Positions 16,887 to 25,691 of a stretch of DNA of 64,000 nucleotides are shown one piece after another. The stretch spans positions 2,884,850 to 2,948,849 of the forward strand of contig NZ_LR131273.1 of the NCBI RefSeq assembly GCF_900631615.1, read 5' to 3'. The notes beneath the pieces were generated by a model, which saw only the letters and a list, made by a program, of their open reading frames with translations, was not told the DNA's origin and ran no database searches. Every line of letters begins with the position of its first letter. The first letter of the stretch is position 1. A program made the translations under genes and the position numbers. The DNA is from Tsukamurella paurometabola (GTDB taxonomy: Bacteria > Actinomycetota > Actinomycetes > Mycobacteriales > Mycobacteriaceae).

Positions 16887-17705
16887 ATGTCTTCGAACAT
16901 CGAATCTCCCGCGGCGCCGCCCCAGCCCAAGGACGCCGCCACCGTCGTCCTGGTCCGCGACGGAGCGGACGGGATCGAGGTGTTCCTACAGCGCCGCGTA
17001 CAGCAGATGGCCTTCGCCGGCGGCATGACCGTCTTCCCCGGCGGGGGAGTGGATCCCCGCGACGGCGACGCCGACCTCGCGTGGGAGGGCCCCGCGGCGT
17101 CGTGGTGGGCCGAGCGCTTCGGCGCCGACGAACGCGACGCGCGGCAACTGGTCTGCGCCGCCGTGCGGGAGACCTTCGAGGAGTGCGGCGTGCTCCTCGT
17201 CTCCGCGGCCGGCGGCGGCGCCCCCGACGTCGCCGCCCTGGCGCCCGCCCGGGCGCGGCTCGAGGCCAAGGAGCTCTCGCTCGCCCGGTTCCTGCGCGAC
17301 GAGGACCTCGTGCTCCGCGCGGACCTCCTGCGTCCCTTCGCGCACTGGATCACCCCCAAGAACGAGAAGCGCCGCTACGACACCCGCTTCTTCCTGGCCG
17401 CCCTCCCCGCCGGTCAGGAGGCCGACGACCGCACGAGCGAGGTCGAGGAGGCCGGGTGGCGGACCGCCGCCCAGGCCCTGGAGGACTGGTCCGCCGGCCG
17501 CTGCTTCCTGCTGCCGCCCACCTGGTCCCAGCTGCGCGCCGTGGCCGCACACCGCACCGTCGCCGATCTGCTCGCGGCCGAGCGCACCATCGAGCCCGTC
17601 GAGCCCGAGCTCCCGCCCGGCGGCACCATCGACTCCCTGCGGTTCGCCGAGTCGGCCGACTACGTCGCCTCGATGCCGCAGAACATCCCGCGACCCGCGC
17701 TCTGA
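16887..17705 (+). CDS. Nudix hydrolase
   Basis: 272 residues. The Nudix core is AVRETFEECGVLL (R-E-x2-E-E-x-G) at about residues 92-104, with the upstream glycine in FPGGGVDPRDGDAD. A roughly 40-residue insert between these parts and the segment FAHWITPKNEKRRYDTRFFLA are features of NUDT19-like pyrophosphatases that act on CoA or related nucleotides. The protein is cytosolic. It stands just upstream of the acyltransferase pair, so a CoA-related substrate would fit, but this is inference. The ATG at 16887 looks leaderless. Confidence 0.82.
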   Translation: MSSNIESPAAPPQPKDAATVVLVRDGADGIEVFLQRRVQQMAFAGGMTVFPGGGVDPRDGDADLAWEGPAASWWAERFGADERDARQLVCAAVRETFEECGVLLVSAAGGGAPDVAALAPARARLEAKELSLARFLRDEDLVLRADLLRPFAHWITPKNEKRRYDTRFFLAALPAGQEADDRTSEVEEAGWRTAAQALEDWSAGRCFLLPPTWSQLRAVAAHRTVADLLAAERTIEPVEPELPPGGTIDSLRFAESADYVASMPQNIPRPAL

Positions 17706-17750
17706 CGGGCGGCACCGCGCCCGGACCCGGCACCCGGGCGTAGCCCGTTA

Positions 17751-17800
17751 TTCACCCGCGTTCGGCAAGGGTTCACCGACCCGCGCGGTCGCGGTTCACC
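17751..17800 (+). repeat. Three spaced TTCACC motifs upstream of the acyltransferase pair
   Basis: TTCACC occurs at 17751, 17772 and 17795, each followed by a C/G run (CGC, GACC, GCCC). The 21- and 23-base spacing is two helical turns, as for a regulator binding direct repeats. The binding protein is unknown. Confidence 0.35.
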
Positions 17801-17832
17801 GCCCCGTCGTCTCGCGCGCCCAGTGTGAGCGC

Positions 17833-18624
17833 ATGGCAACACTGGTCACCGGCCGGAGCCCGGCCGCAGAGACGCTGATCGACGGTGCCGAGTACGAGGT
17901 CGTGCTCACCACCCGCCCGGACGACATCGACACGGTGCAGCGGTTGCGCTACGAGGTCTTCGGATCGGAGCCGGGGTTCGAGGCCTCGATGGCCGGCGTG
18001 GCCGACGGCCGCGACGCCGACCGGTTCGACGAGTTCTGCGACCACCTCGTGATCCGCCACAAGCCCGGCGACGCCATCGTCGGGTGCTACCGGATCCTCC
18101 CGCCGCCCGGGGCGATCGCGGCCGGTGGGCTCTACCTCGCCACCGAGTTCGAACTCGACGCCCTCGACCACATCCGGCCCGAGACGCTCGAGATGGGCCG
18201 GGCCTGCGTCCGCGCCGACCACCGCACCGGCGGCGTCCTGTGCCTCATGTGGGCGGGGCTGCTCGCCTACAGCGACCTGCGCGGCATCCGCTACGCGATG
18301 GGCGCCGTCAGCGTCCCGATGCAGTACGAGGGCCACGACCGCGGCGCGACGGTGCGGGCGGTCCGGGAGCTGGTCGACGCCAAGCACCGCGCCCGCTGGG
18401 TGGTGACGCCGAGGAACGCGGTCGAGGAGATCACCGCCGAGCCCGCCTCCCGCCGGACCTTCCCTCCGCTCGTCACCGGCTACCTGCGGATGAACGCGGA
18501 GATCCTCGGCGCCCCGAGCTTCGACCCGGTCTTCGACGTCGCGGACTTCCCGATGATCATCGACCGCACCCGGTTCAACGTCCGCTACCTCGAACGGCTG
18601 CAGCAGGCGGCGGGAAGCATCTGA
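17833..18624 (+). CDS. OlsB-like N-acyltransferase (GNAT, Rv3027c-like)
   Basis: 263 residues of the GNAT branch that includes ornithine N-acyltransferase OlsB and autoinducer synthases. Diagnostic parts are VQRLRYEVFGSEPGFEASM, EFCDHLVIRHKPGDAIVGCYRI, the Glu-rich LEMGRACVRADHRTGGVLCL and LLAYSDLRGIRYAMGAVSV. OlsB makes lyso-ornithine lipid from acyl-ACP. A phospholipid acyltransferase gene follows two bases after the stop, matching the OlsB-OlsA pairing. Whether ornithine is the acceptor cannot be told. Three TTCACC motifs precede the gene. Confidence 0.75.
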   Translation: MATLVTGRSPAAETLIDGAEYEVVLTTRPDDIDTVQRLRYEVFGSEPGFEASMAGVADGRDADRFDEFCDHLVIRHKPGDAIVGCYRILPPPGAIAAGGLYLATEFELDALDHIRPETLEMGRACVRADHRTGGVLCLMWAGLLAYSDLRGIRYAMGAVSVPMQYEGHDRGATVRAVRELVDAKHRARWVVTPRNAVEEITAEPASRRTFPPLVTGYLRMNAEILGAPSFDPVFDVADFPMIIDRTRFNVRYLERLQQAAGSI

Positions 18625-18626
18625 TC

Positions 18627-19499
18627 GTGATCCCCGTTGCGGAACTCGCCCGGCATCCCTGGCAGCAGGTCTCCCCGTGCGACGGGGCCTGTTCCGCCGG
18701 CGAGCCGCAGGAGACCGCGGCCTGGCTGCGGGCGATCCGATGGGCGGCGCTCGTCGCGGTGCTGTCGGCGGGCCTGCTCGCGCTGGCCCTCGCCTACCCG
18801 TGCGGCGCCACCGCACGCCGCGTGGTGATCCGCGGCGGCGCGCGGGCGATGCTCTTCTCGCTGGGGGTGCGTGTCGAGCCGGTGGGCAACGTGCCGTTGC
18901 GCTCCCTCGTGGTGGCGAATCACCAGTCGCTGCTCGACATCGTCGCGATCGCGTCGATCGCGCCGGCGGCGTTCGTCGCGAAGGCCGACATCTTCGACGT
19001 CCGCCCGGTCGCGGTCGTGATGCGCGCGTTCGGTGCGATCCCGCTGCGCCGCGAGCGCCTGAGCGAGTTGCCGGTCACGGTCGACCACGTCGCCGAGCTG
19101 CTGCGCCGGGGCCGTACCGTCGCGCTGTTCCCCGAGGGCACCACGTACTGCGGCGTGCACCGGGGTGAATTCCGGCCGGCCTTCTTCCAGGCCGCGATCG
19201 ACGCCCGCGCCGACGTGGTGCCCGTCTCGCTGCGCTACTCGATGCGCCTGCCCGGACCCACGCGCGGCGCACGGCAGACCACCGTCGCGGCCTACGTGGG
19301 ATCGGACACCGAGATCGGCACGCTCTCCCGCGTCATCGCCGCGCGGGGCGTCGCGGTGCGCGTGCACGCCACCGAGGTCGTCGACGCCGGTCGGTGGGTC
19401 GCGGCGGGCCGCGGGGCGCTCGCTGCGAGGGCCGAGGCCGCCGTCTTCGCCGACGCGGCCTTCCTCGATCCCGCCGCCCCGCTTCCGCTCGCCGCCTGA
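18627..19499 (+). CDS. PlsC/OlsA-like acyltransferase (Rv3026c-like)
   Basis: 290 residues, membrane-associated 1-acylglycerol-3-phosphate-type acyltransferase. One strong hydrophobic segment (about residues 33-53) precedes the catalytic motif VVANHQSLLD (H-x4-D). The phosphate-binding motif is VALFPEGTTYCG, and GEFRPAFFQAAIDARADVVPVSL is motif III/IV. The GTG start at 18627 lies two bases after the OlsB-like stop with GGGAAG upstream. The two proteins probably act in sequence, N-acylation then O-acylation, as OlsB and OlsA do for ornithine lipids. Confidence 0.8.
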   Translation: MIPVAELARHPWQQVSPCDGACSAGEPQETAAWLRAIRWAALVAVLSAGLLALALAYPCGATARRVVIRGGARAMLFSLGVRVEPVGNVPLRSLVVANHQSLLDIVAIASIAPAAFVAKADIFDVRPVAVVMRAFGAIPLRRERLSELPVTVDHVAELLRRGRTVALFPEGTTYCGVHRGEFRPAFFQAAIDARADVVPVSLRYSMRLPGPTRGARQTTVAAYVGSDTEIGTLSRVIAARGVAVRVHATEVVDAGRWVAAGRGALAARAEAAVFADAAFLDPAAPLPLAA

Positions 19500-19563
19500 G
19501 CGGGCGCGGAGCGGTACCTCCGGCATCCGTGACGCGGGCCGGCGCGCGTATTCTTGGGACGCG

Positions 19564-20769
19564 ATGACTCCCGACCGCGAGAACCCCGTCTACCTCGACC
19601 ACGCCGCGGACACCCCGATGGTGCCCGAGGCACTGGCGGCGATGGCGCAGGCCGCGGCCCGGCCGGGCAACGCCTCCTCGCAGCACGGCTCGGGCCGCCG
19701 CGCCCGCCGCATCCTCGAGGAGTCGCGTGAGTCGATCGCCCGCGAGCTGGGCGCACGCCCCTCGGAAGTGATCTTCACCGGTGGCGGCACGGAGGCGGTG
19801 AACCTCGCCGTGAAGGGCCTGTACTGGGCCCGCCGCGCCGAGAACCCCGCCGCCGTCACCGTCATCGCGTCCGCGATCGAGCACCACGCCGTGCTCGACG
19901 CCTGTCAGTGGCTCGGCGAGCACGAGGGCGCCGTCGTGCGGCTGCTGCCCGTCGACGACCGCGGCCTCGTCGACCCCGCCGACCTGCGGGCCGCGCTGGA
20001 GGAGGCGGCGGGCACCGTCGCCCTGGTCAGCGTCATGTGGGCCAACAACGAGGTGGGCACGCTGCAACCGATCGCCGAGCTTGCCGCGGAGTGCGCGCGG
20101 CACGGCGTGCCGATGCACTCCGACGCCACCCAGGCGACCGGCCACGTGCCCATCGACTTCGACGCCAGCGGCCTCGCCGTGCTCACCAACGCCGCCCACA
20201 AGTTCGGCGGCCCGCAGGGCGTGGGCACCATGCTCATCGGCCGGAACGTCGCGCTGGTGCCGCTGGCGCACGGCGGCGGCCACGAGCGCGATCTGCGGTC
20301 GGGGACGCCCAACGTCGCCGGCGCCGCGGGCATGGCCGCGGCGCTGACGGTGGCGGTCGACCGGATGGGGGAGGAGTCGCCGCGCCGCGCCGCGCTGCGC
20401 GACCGCCTCATCGCGGGCGTCCGGGGCTTCGAGGGCGCCGTGATCAACGGCGGCGCCGGGCACGGCATCCCCGCGCTGCCGGGCATCGCCCACGTCTCGT
20501 TCGCGGGCTGCGAGGGCGATTCGTTGCTCATGCTGCTCGATGCGCGCGGTATCGAGTGCGCCACCGGCTCGGCGTGCAGCGCCGGCGTCGCGCGGGTCAG
20601 CCACGTCCTCGAGGCCATGGGGACCGACCCGGGCGTCGCCCGCGGTTCGTTGCGCTTCTCCTTCGGCCCCGAGACCACGGAGGCCGACGTCGACGCGGTG
20701 CTCGACGCGCTCGGTCAGGTCGTCGACCGGGCCCGCGCCGCCGGGCTCAGCACCACGGGGGTCCGCTGA
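19564..20769 (+). CDS. iscS: Cysteine desulfurase (IscS/NifS class)
   Basis: 401-residue PLP enzyme that takes sulfur from cysteine as an enzyme-bound persulfide. The PLP lysine is Lys213 in [11 protein letters not shown], and the persulfide Cys338 lies in [16 protein letters not shown]. The N-terminus [16 protein letters not shown] and [16 protein letters not shown] are family signatures. The stop overlaps the mnmA start (TGATG), so it most likely feeds sulfur to MnmA for tRNA thiolation and may also serve Fe-S assembly. TATTCT lies 9 bases before the ATG. Confidence 0.93.
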   Translation: MTPDRENPVYLDHAADTPMVPEALAAMAQAAARPGNASSQHGSGRRARRILEESRESIARELGARPSEVIFTGGGTEAVNLAVKGLYWARRAENPAAVTVIASAIEHHAVLDACQWLGEHEGAVVRLLPVDDRGLVDPADLRAALEEAAGTVALVSVMWANNEVGTLQPIAELAAECARHGVPMHSDATQATGHVPIDFDASGLAVLTNAAHKFGGPQGVGTMLIGRNVALVPLAHGGGHERDLRSGTPNVAGAAGMAAALTVAVDRMGEESPRRAALRDRLIAGVRGFEGAVINGGAGHGIPALPGIAHVSFAGCEGDSLLMLLDARGIECATGSACSAGVARVSHVLEAMGTDPGVARGSLRFSFGPETTEADVDAVLDALGQVVDRARAAGLSTTGVR

Positions 20770-21863
20770 TGCGCGTGCTGGCGGCGATGAGCGGAGGGGT
20801 CGACTCGGCCGTCGCGGCGGCGCGGGCCGTGGAGGCGGGCCACGAGGTGGTCGGCGTGCATCTCGCGCTCTCCGAGGCGCCCGGCACCCTGCGCACGGGC
20901 TCGCGCGGCTGCTGCTCCAAGGAGGACGCCGGCGACGCCCGCCGCGCCGCCGACGTCCTGGGCATCCCCTTCTACGTCTGGGACTTCGCGGAGCGCTTCC
21001 GCGAGGACGTGATCGACGACTTCGTCGCCGCCTACGCCGCGGGCGAGACGCCGAACCCGTGCCTGCGCTGCAACGAGAAGATCAAGTTCTCGGCGCTCGC
21101 CGAGCGGGCGTACGCGCTGGGCTTCGACGCGGTCGCGACCGGCCACTACGCGCGCCTCGAGGGCGGTGAGCTGCGGCGCGCGGTCGACGCCGACAAGGAC
21201 CAGTCCTACGTGCTCGCCGTGCTCACCGCCGAGCAGCTCGCCCGCGCGCTGTTCCCCGTCGGGGACACTCCGAAGCCGCAGATCCGCGAGGAGGCCGCCC
21301 GCCGCGGCCTCGCCGTCGCGGACAAGCCCGACAGCCACGACATCTGCTTCATCCCGTCCGGTGACACGCAGGCCTTCCTCGGCGCCCGGATCGGCGTGCG
21401 CCCCGGTGCGGTCGTCGACGCCGAGACGGGCGAGCGGCTCGGCGAGCACGCCGGCGTCCACGAGTTCACGATCGGCCAGCGGAAGGGGCTCGGTCTGCCG
21501 GGCCCGGCGCGGGACGGCGAGCCGCGCTACGTCACGGCGATCGACGCCGGCTCGGGCGAGGTCACGGTAGGGCGCGGGGAGCGCCTCGACGTCGCGCGCA
21601 TCGTCGCCGACGGTGCCGTCTGGACCTCCGGCATGCCGCCGTCGGGCCCCGTGGAGGCGATGGTGCAGGTCCGCGCGCACGGAGGGCTCGCGCCCGTCAC
21701 CGCGCACGCCGACGGTGACCGGCTGGTCATGGACCTCGCGACGCCCCTGCGCGGCGTGGCACCCGGGCAGGCCGCGGTGCTCTACTCGCCGGACGCCGAG
21801 CGCGGCGACCTGGTGCTCGGCTCGGGCACGATCCGTTCCACGGAGTCCGCGCTCCATGTCTGA
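20769..21863 (+). CDS. mnmA: tRNA-specific 2-thiouridylase MnmA
   Basis: 364 residues. It thiolates U34 in the anticodon of Lys, Glu and Gln tRNAs. The ATP-binding PP-loop is [10 protein letters not shown] at the N-terminus. The nucleophile Cys98 is in [12 protein letters not shown] and the persulfide-forming Cys193 in HDICFIPSG. The central TATGHYARL and C-terminal [14 protein letters not shown] elements are intact. It overlaps the cysteine desulfurase by one base and the MetE-like gene by eight, forming a tight operon in the same order as in M. tuberculosis. Confidence 0.96.
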   Translation: MRVLAAMSGGVDSAVAAARAVEAGHEVVGVHLALSEAPGTLRTGSRGCCSKEDAGDARRAADVLGIPFYVWDFAERFREDVIDDFVAAYAAGETPNPCLRCNEKIKFSALAERAYALGFDAVATGHYARLEGGELRRAVDADKDQSYVLAVLTAEQLARALFPVGDTPKPQIREEAARRGLAVADKPDSHDICFIPSGDTQAFLGARIGVRPGAVVDAETGERLGEHAGVHEFTIGQRKGLGLPGPARDGEPRYVTAIDAGSGEVTVGRGERLDVARIVADGAVWTSGMPPSGPVEAMVQVRAHGGLAPVTAHADGDRLVMDLATPLRGVAPGQAAVLYSPDAERGDLVLGSGTIRSTESALHV

Positions 21864-22860
21864 CCCGCTCGCGCCGCTCGTCGGCGGGGTGACGGCGATC
21901 GGCTCGGTCCCCGGCACGGACCCGCGCGAGGCGGCCGCCACCGTCGTGGGCGAGCTCGAGGTGCCGTTCCTGCCCGAGCTCCCGAACCGGGGGATCGGCG
22001 CGGACATGATCGGCCGCTCCGCCGCCCTGCTCGTCGACATCGGGTTCGACGTCTCCACCACGGGCTACCGCATCGGCGTGCCCGGCGGTCGCGTCGCGCG
22101 GCTCGCGGGCGACCACCTTGAGCGGGACATCGACGCGCTGGAGGAGGCCTACGAGGTCGCCCGGCGGCGCGGCCTCGGCCTGGTCAAGACGCAGGTCGCG
22201 GGCCCGCTCACCCTCGCCGCCGGCCTGGAGCTGCCGAACGGCCACCGGGTGGCCCGCGACCGCGGCGCGATGCGCGACGTCGCCGCCTCGCTCGCGGAGG
22301 GACTCGTCCGACACGTCGCCGATCTGCGACGACGGCTCGGATCGGACGTCGTGCTGCAACTCGACGAGCCGTCGATGTGGTCGGTCGTGCACGGCACCGT
22401 GCCCGCTCTCACCAAGCTCGACCCCGTGCGCGCCGTCCCCGCGCCCGAGGCGGCCGAGCTTCTCGCGTCCGTCGTGGCGGCGGTCGATGAGCCCGTGCTG
22501 CTGCATCTGTGCGGCGAGATCGACTGGGACGTCGTGCGCCGCGTCCCGGTCGACGGTGCCCTGCTCGATGCGACCCGGCTGACCGCGGCCGACTACGAGG
22601 GCTTCGGCGAGCTCGCCGAGTCACGGACCGTCGTGGGACTGGGCCTCGCGCCCGCGGTCCCCACGCCGCGCCGCCGCTCGCCGCAGGACCTCTCCGCCCC
22701 CGCGCTCCGGCTCTACGACGAGGTCGGCCTGCCGCGCCGCGATCTGGCCCGAGCGACCGTCACCCCCGTGTGCGGTTCGCCCGGTTCGCCCGGGATTCGA
22801 CCGATTCTCGACGCCTGCAAGGAGATTCGGTCGGTCTTGGCGGAGGAATCGGTGGCCTAG
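21856..22860 (+). CDS. MetE C-terminal-like protein (Rv3015c-like)
   Basis: 334 residues resembling the zinc-binding C-terminal barrel of cobalamin-independent methionine synthase. The barrel start [21 protein letters not shown] is typical. Possible zinc ligands are His-x-Cys in [11 protein letters not shown] and Cys in [13 protein letters not shown]. It is much shorter than full MetE (about 750 residues) and lacks the N-terminal folate domain, so it is unlikely to be the main methionine synthase; a methyl- or thiol-transfer role is possible. It overlaps mnmA by 8 bases, suggesting shared translation. Confidence 0.75.
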   Translation: MSDPLAPLVGGVTAIGSVPGTDPREAAATVVGELEVPFLPELPNRGIGADMIGRSAALLVDIGFDVSTTGYRIGVPGGRVARLAGDHLERDIDALEEAYEVARRRGLGLVKTQVAGPLTLAAGLELPNGHRVARDRGAMRDVAASLAEGLVRHVADLRRRLGSDVVLQLDEPSMWSVVHGTVPALTKLDPVRAVPAPEAAELLASVVAAVDEPVLLHLCGEIDWDVVRRVPVDGALLDATRLTAADYEGFGELAESRTVVGLGLAPAVPTPRRRSPQDLSAPALRLYDEVGLPRRDLARATVTPVCGSPGSPGIRPILDACKEIRSVLAEESVA

Positions 22861-22865
22861 CCCGC

Positions 22866-22871
22866 TACACT
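22866..22871 (+). promoter_or_regulatory. -10 element (TACACT), leaderless type
   Basis: TANNNT hexamer six bases before the amt ATG, in the 17-base gap after the MetE-like stop. Confidence 0.5.
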
Positions 22872-22877
22872 TCGGCG

Positions 22878-24206
22878 ATGTTCCCGACCACCGGGGCAGT
22901 CGATGGTGCAGACACCGCCTGGCTGCTCGCCGCGTTCGCGCTCGTGCTGTTGATGACCCCGGGGCTCGCCCTGTTCTACGGCGGCATGGTCCGCAGCAAG
23001 AGCGTGCTCAACATGATGATGATGTGCCTCACCGCCATCCCCGTGGTGTGGCTGCTGTGGGTGGCGTTCGGCTACTCCCTGGCCTTCGGGCCCGATCGCG
23101 GCGGCGTGGTGGGCGACCCGACCGCGTTCGCCGGCCTGCGCGGCCTGCTCGGGGCGTTCGGCGCCGACGGGGCCGACGCGGGCGCGGTGCCGCTCGTCGG
23201 CCACGTGCCCGCGCTGCTCTTCGTCGCCTTCCAGGCGGGCTTCGCCATGGTCACCGTCGCCCTGATCGCGGGCGCGGTGGCGGACCGCATGCGGTTCGTC
23301 TCCTGGCTCGTCTTCGCCGGCCTGTGGGCGACCCTCGTGTACTTCCCGGTCGCGCACTGGGTGTTCTCACTACCCGGCCTCACGGCCGAACACGGCGGCT
23401 GGATCGTCCAGCACCTCAAGGCGATCGACTTCGCCGGTGGCACGGCGGTCGAGATCAACTCGGGCGCCTCGGCGCTGGTCATGGCGCTGTTGCTCGGCCG
23501 CCGCGCCGGATGGCCGCGCGATCCCATGCGGCCCCACAACCTGCCCTTCGTCATGCTCGGCGCGGGCCTGCTGTGGTTCGGCTGGTTCGGCTTCAACGCC
23601 GGATCCACCCTGGCGGCGAACGGGTCCGCCGCGCTCATCGTCGTGAACACGCTCGGCGCCGGCGCCGTGTCGATGGTCTCCTGGCTGATCGTCGAGAAGG
23701 TGCGGCACGGCAAGCCCACGTCGTTCGGCGCCGCGTCCGGCGTCGTCGCGGGGCTGGTCGCGATCACCCCGTCGTGCTCGGCGGTCACGCCGATCGGCGC
23801 GCTCGCGGTCGGCGCCGCAGCGGGCGCGATCAGTTCGTACGCGATCGAGCTCAAGTACCGCTGGCGGTACGACGACTCGCTCGACGTGGTGGGCGTGCAC
23901 CTGGTCAGCGGCGTCGTGGGCATGCTGATGATCGGGCTCGTCGGTAGCGCCGCGGCGCCGGCCGGGCGCGACGGCCTGCTGTACGGCGGCGGCGTCGACC
24001 AGCTGTGGCGGCAGGCCGTGGCGGTGATCGCGGTCCTGGGCTACGCGATGGCGGTGACGCTCGCGATCGGCCTCCTGCTCAAGGCGACGATCGGGCTGCG
24101 GGCCGACCCGCAGCACGAGGCCGACGGTCTCGACGACGGCCTGCACGCCGAGTCCGCCTACGACTTCCACGTCGTGCGCGGCGGGCGGCTCGAACCCGGG
24201 CGGTGA
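22878..24206 (+). CDS. amt: Ammonium transporter (Amt family) with a substituted twin-His site
   Basis: 442 residues with about 11 membrane segments. Amt signatures include TPGLALFYGGMVRSKSVLNM and GAGLLWFGWFGFNAGSTLAA. The second pore histidine, His341, is present in DVVGVHLVSGVVG. The first, normally His in DFAGGTVVHIN, is Glu192 here (DFAGGTAVEINSGASA). An acidic residue at this position is known in some fungal Mep proteins; it should alter, not necessarily abolish, conduction. No glnK follows; a small lipoprotein gene does. The ATG at 22878 appears leaderless. Confidence 0.93.
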   Translation: MFPTTGAVDGADTAWLLAAFALVLLMTPGLALFYGGMVRSKSVLNMMMMCLTAIPVVWLLWVAFGYSLAFGPDRGGVVGDPTAFAGLRGLLGAFGADGADAGAVPLVGHVPALLFVAFQAGFAMVTVALIAGAVADRMRFVSWLVFAGLWATLVYFPVAHWVFSLPGLTAEHGGWIVQHLKAIDFAGGTAVEINSGASALVMALLLGRRAGWPRDPMRPHNLPFVMLGAGLLWFGWFGFNAGSTLAANGSAALIVVNTLGAGAVSMVSWLIVEKVRHGKPTSFGAASGVVAGLVAITPSCSAVTPIGALAVGAAAGAISSYAIELKYRWRYDDSLDVVGVHLVSGVVGMLMIGLVGSAAAPAGRDGLLYGGGVDQLWRQAVAVIAVLGYAMAVTLAIGLLLKATIGLRADPQHEADGLDDGLHAESAYDFHVVRGGRLEPGR

Positions 24207-24220
24207 TGCGGCCGCAAAGG

Positions 24221-24226
24221 TATCGT
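24221..24226 (+). promoter_or_regulatory. -10 element (TATCGT), leaderless type
   Basis: TANNNT hexamer six bases before the lipoprotein ATG at 24233. Confidence 0.45.
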
Positions 24227-24232
24227 GCCGCT

Positions 24233-24616
24233 ATGACCGGATTCCGTCGTTCCTCCTCGCTCGCCGTCGCCCTCATCGCCGCGGGTGCCCTCGCCGGCTG
24301 CTCGTCGGATTCGGGCTCGGACGCGTCGCCGGCGACCGCCGCCCCGGTGTCCGCGTCGGTGTCGGCGCCCGCGCAGTCGGCCGCCGCGATTCCCGCCCAC
24401 GTCCCCGGCACGTACGCGAACGGCGACTGGGTCGTCCGCCTCGCGGCGGACGGTACCTGGGAGGAGGACCTGCAGGGCCGGCCCAACGCGTACGGCGGCA
24501 CGTACACGGTCGACGGCGGCACCGTCGTGCTGCGCGACCGCGGCGGTTCCAGCGAGACCGCGACCCTGCAGGGCGACGAGCTGCGCCTGCCCTCGATCAC
24601 ACTCACCCGCCGGTAG
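24233..24616 (+). CDS. Small lipoprotein
   Basis: 127 residues. The signal peptide MTGFRRSSSLAVALIAAGAL ends in the lipobox LAGC, with Cys23 as lipidation site. A Ser/Ala-rich linker (about residues 24-52) leads to a compact beta domain, GTYANGDWVVRLAADGTWEE and GGTYTVDGGTVVLRDRGG, resembling lipocalin-like or META-type small folds. No catalytic motif is visible. It should sit on the outer face of the plasma membrane. Function unknown. Confidence 0.72.
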   Translation: MTGFRRSSSLAVALIAAGALAGCSSDSGSDASPATAAPVSASVSAPAQSAAAIPAHVPGTYANGDWVVRLAADGTWEEDLQGRPNAYGGTYTVDGGTVVLRDRGGSSETATLQGDELRLPSITLTRR

Positions 24617-24664
24617 GGCGCGTCCGCTCTCGGCGATATCCCTCGACAGCCTCCGACGTCCTGA

Positions 24665-24688
24665 GTAATCATGTAATCATGTAATTAG
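24665..24688. repeat. Octamer tandem repeat, probable RHH operator
   Basis: GTAATCAT (24665-24672) and GTAATCAT (24673-24680) are followed by GTAATTAG (24681-24688), which matches 6 of 8 bases. The array is AT-rich in a GC-rich setting and lies 21 bases before the start of a protein with a ribbon-helix-helix-like C-terminus. Confidence 0.6.
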
Positions 24689-24709
24689 GACCGATGAAGG
24701 AGGTCTCCC

Positions 24710-25231
24710 ATGATGGCAGGACGAGGACCGCGCGCGGCGGTGCCGGACGCCAAGGACGCCGGCGAATGGTTCGCGGGCAGGCTGCCCGACGGCTGGTTCG
24801 ACGGTCCGCCGACGGTGACCGTCGACCGCGAGGAGATCGTCGTCGTCGGTGCGCTGCCGTCCGGCGACGGGGAGTCGACCGCTCAGCGCGAGGGCCGGGC
24901 GGCCCGGTTCCGCGAGGAGACGCGGGAGCAGCGGATGCGGATCGCGGACGAGGCGCAGGAGCGGTATCAGCGCCGGGTCTCGTGGGGTGTCTCGACGGGG
25001 TCGGAGACCATCCTCTACACCCACCAGGCGGTGCCGGTGATGACCAGGCTGCGGCAGCCCGAGCGGCTGGTGCTCGACACGCTGGTCGACGCCGGAGTGG
25101 CGCGCTCGCGCGCCGACGCGCTGGCCTGGTGCGTGCGGCTGGTCGGCGAGCACACCGAGGACTGGCTCGCGCAGCTGCGACGGGCCATGAAGGACGTCGA
25201 CGACCTGCGGGAGCAGGGGCCGCGGCTCTGA
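24710..25231 (+). CDS. Ribbon-helix-helix-like putative autoregulator
   Basis: 173 residues of unknown family. The N-terminal part (DAGEWFAGRLPDGWFDG, VTVDREEIVVVGALP) is a small alpha/beta segment. The central stretch is charged (REGRAARFREETREQRMRIA). The C-terminal part reads VPVMTRLRQPERLVLDTLVD followed by AGVARSRADALAWCVRLVGE, which matches the strand-helix-turn-helix spacing of CopG/Arc proteins, where a strand enters DNA and the SRA/SEA turn precedes helix B. Octamer repeats just upstream support DNA binding and autoregulation. AAGGAGG lies 6 bases before the ATG. Confidence 0.6.
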   Translation: MMAGRGPRAAVPDAKDAGEWFAGRLPDGWFDGPPTVTVDREEIVVVGALPSGDGESTAQREGRAARFREETREQRMRIADEAQERYQRRVSWGVSTGSETILYTHQAVPVMTRLRQPERLVLDTLVDAGVARSRADALAWCVRLVGEHTEDWLAQLRRAMKDVDDLREQGPRL

Positions 25232-25238
25232 GGGAACG

Positions 25239-25640
25239 TCAGTCCTGGTCCAGGGCCGCGATCGCGCGCTTCGGTGCGATCTGCCGGTAGCTCGCGTCCA
25301 CGAGCTCGCGCACCTCGTCCCAGTCGACGGTGCCGATGGTCAGGTCGAGCCCGAGCCAGCCCGCCGACGCCATGTACGCGGGAAGGTAGAAGCGCTCGTC
25401 CTGCTCCAGCGCCACCCGCTCGGCCGGGTCCGCGATGAACAGCACGCTGGTGTCGCGCTGCTCGTGCGGCCGGGTGGCCGTCTTCTTCGTGCCGCCGCCG
25501 TACATCGCGAACATCTTGCCGCAGCGGAACGTCGGGCGGCCGTGGGCGATCTTCTCGGTCGCCTCCGGGAAGGCGAGGGCGATGTCGCGGACGCGTGCCA
25601 GCACCGGATCGTCGTCGGAGAACATGATCGGATGGGGCAT
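25239..25640 (-). CDS. YjbR/MmcQ-family protein
   Basis: 133-residue protein of the MmcQ/YjbR family, with a double-wing fold. Visible family features are IALAFPEATEKIAHGRPTFRCGKMFAMYGGG and SAGWLGLDLTIGTVDWDEVRELVDASYR. Members have been proposed to bind DNA but no activity is established. The ATG at 25640 is the best-aligned start, and it lies inside a 45-base near-perfect hairpin with no free ribosome site. An upstream in-frame start (25667) is possible and would place the hairpin within the coding sequence. Confidence 0.75.
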   Translation of the reverse strand: MPHPIMFSDDDPVLARVRDIALAFPEATEKIAHGRPTFRCGKMFAMYGGGTKKTATRPHEQRDTSVLFIADPAERVALEQDERFYLPAYMASAGWLGLDLTIGTVDWDEVRELVDASYRQIAPKRAIAALDQD

Positions 25641-25675
25641 GCCGCCGAGCGTAGCGCTCGGCGGCACGCCCCATC
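25631..25675 (-). terminator. 21-bp-stem hairpin spanning the YjbR start
   Basis: Arms 25631-25651 and 25655-25675 pair at 20 of 21 positions around a three-base loop (TAG on the plus strand). The core is GCCGCCGAGCG/CGCTCGGCGGC. It begins 17 bases after the stop of the secreted-protein gene and includes the YjbR ATG at 25640. It may terminate the upstream message, hide the YjbR start, or both. No T-run follows. Confidence 0.6.
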
Positions 25676-25691
25676 GCGGGGTTCGGGTCGC

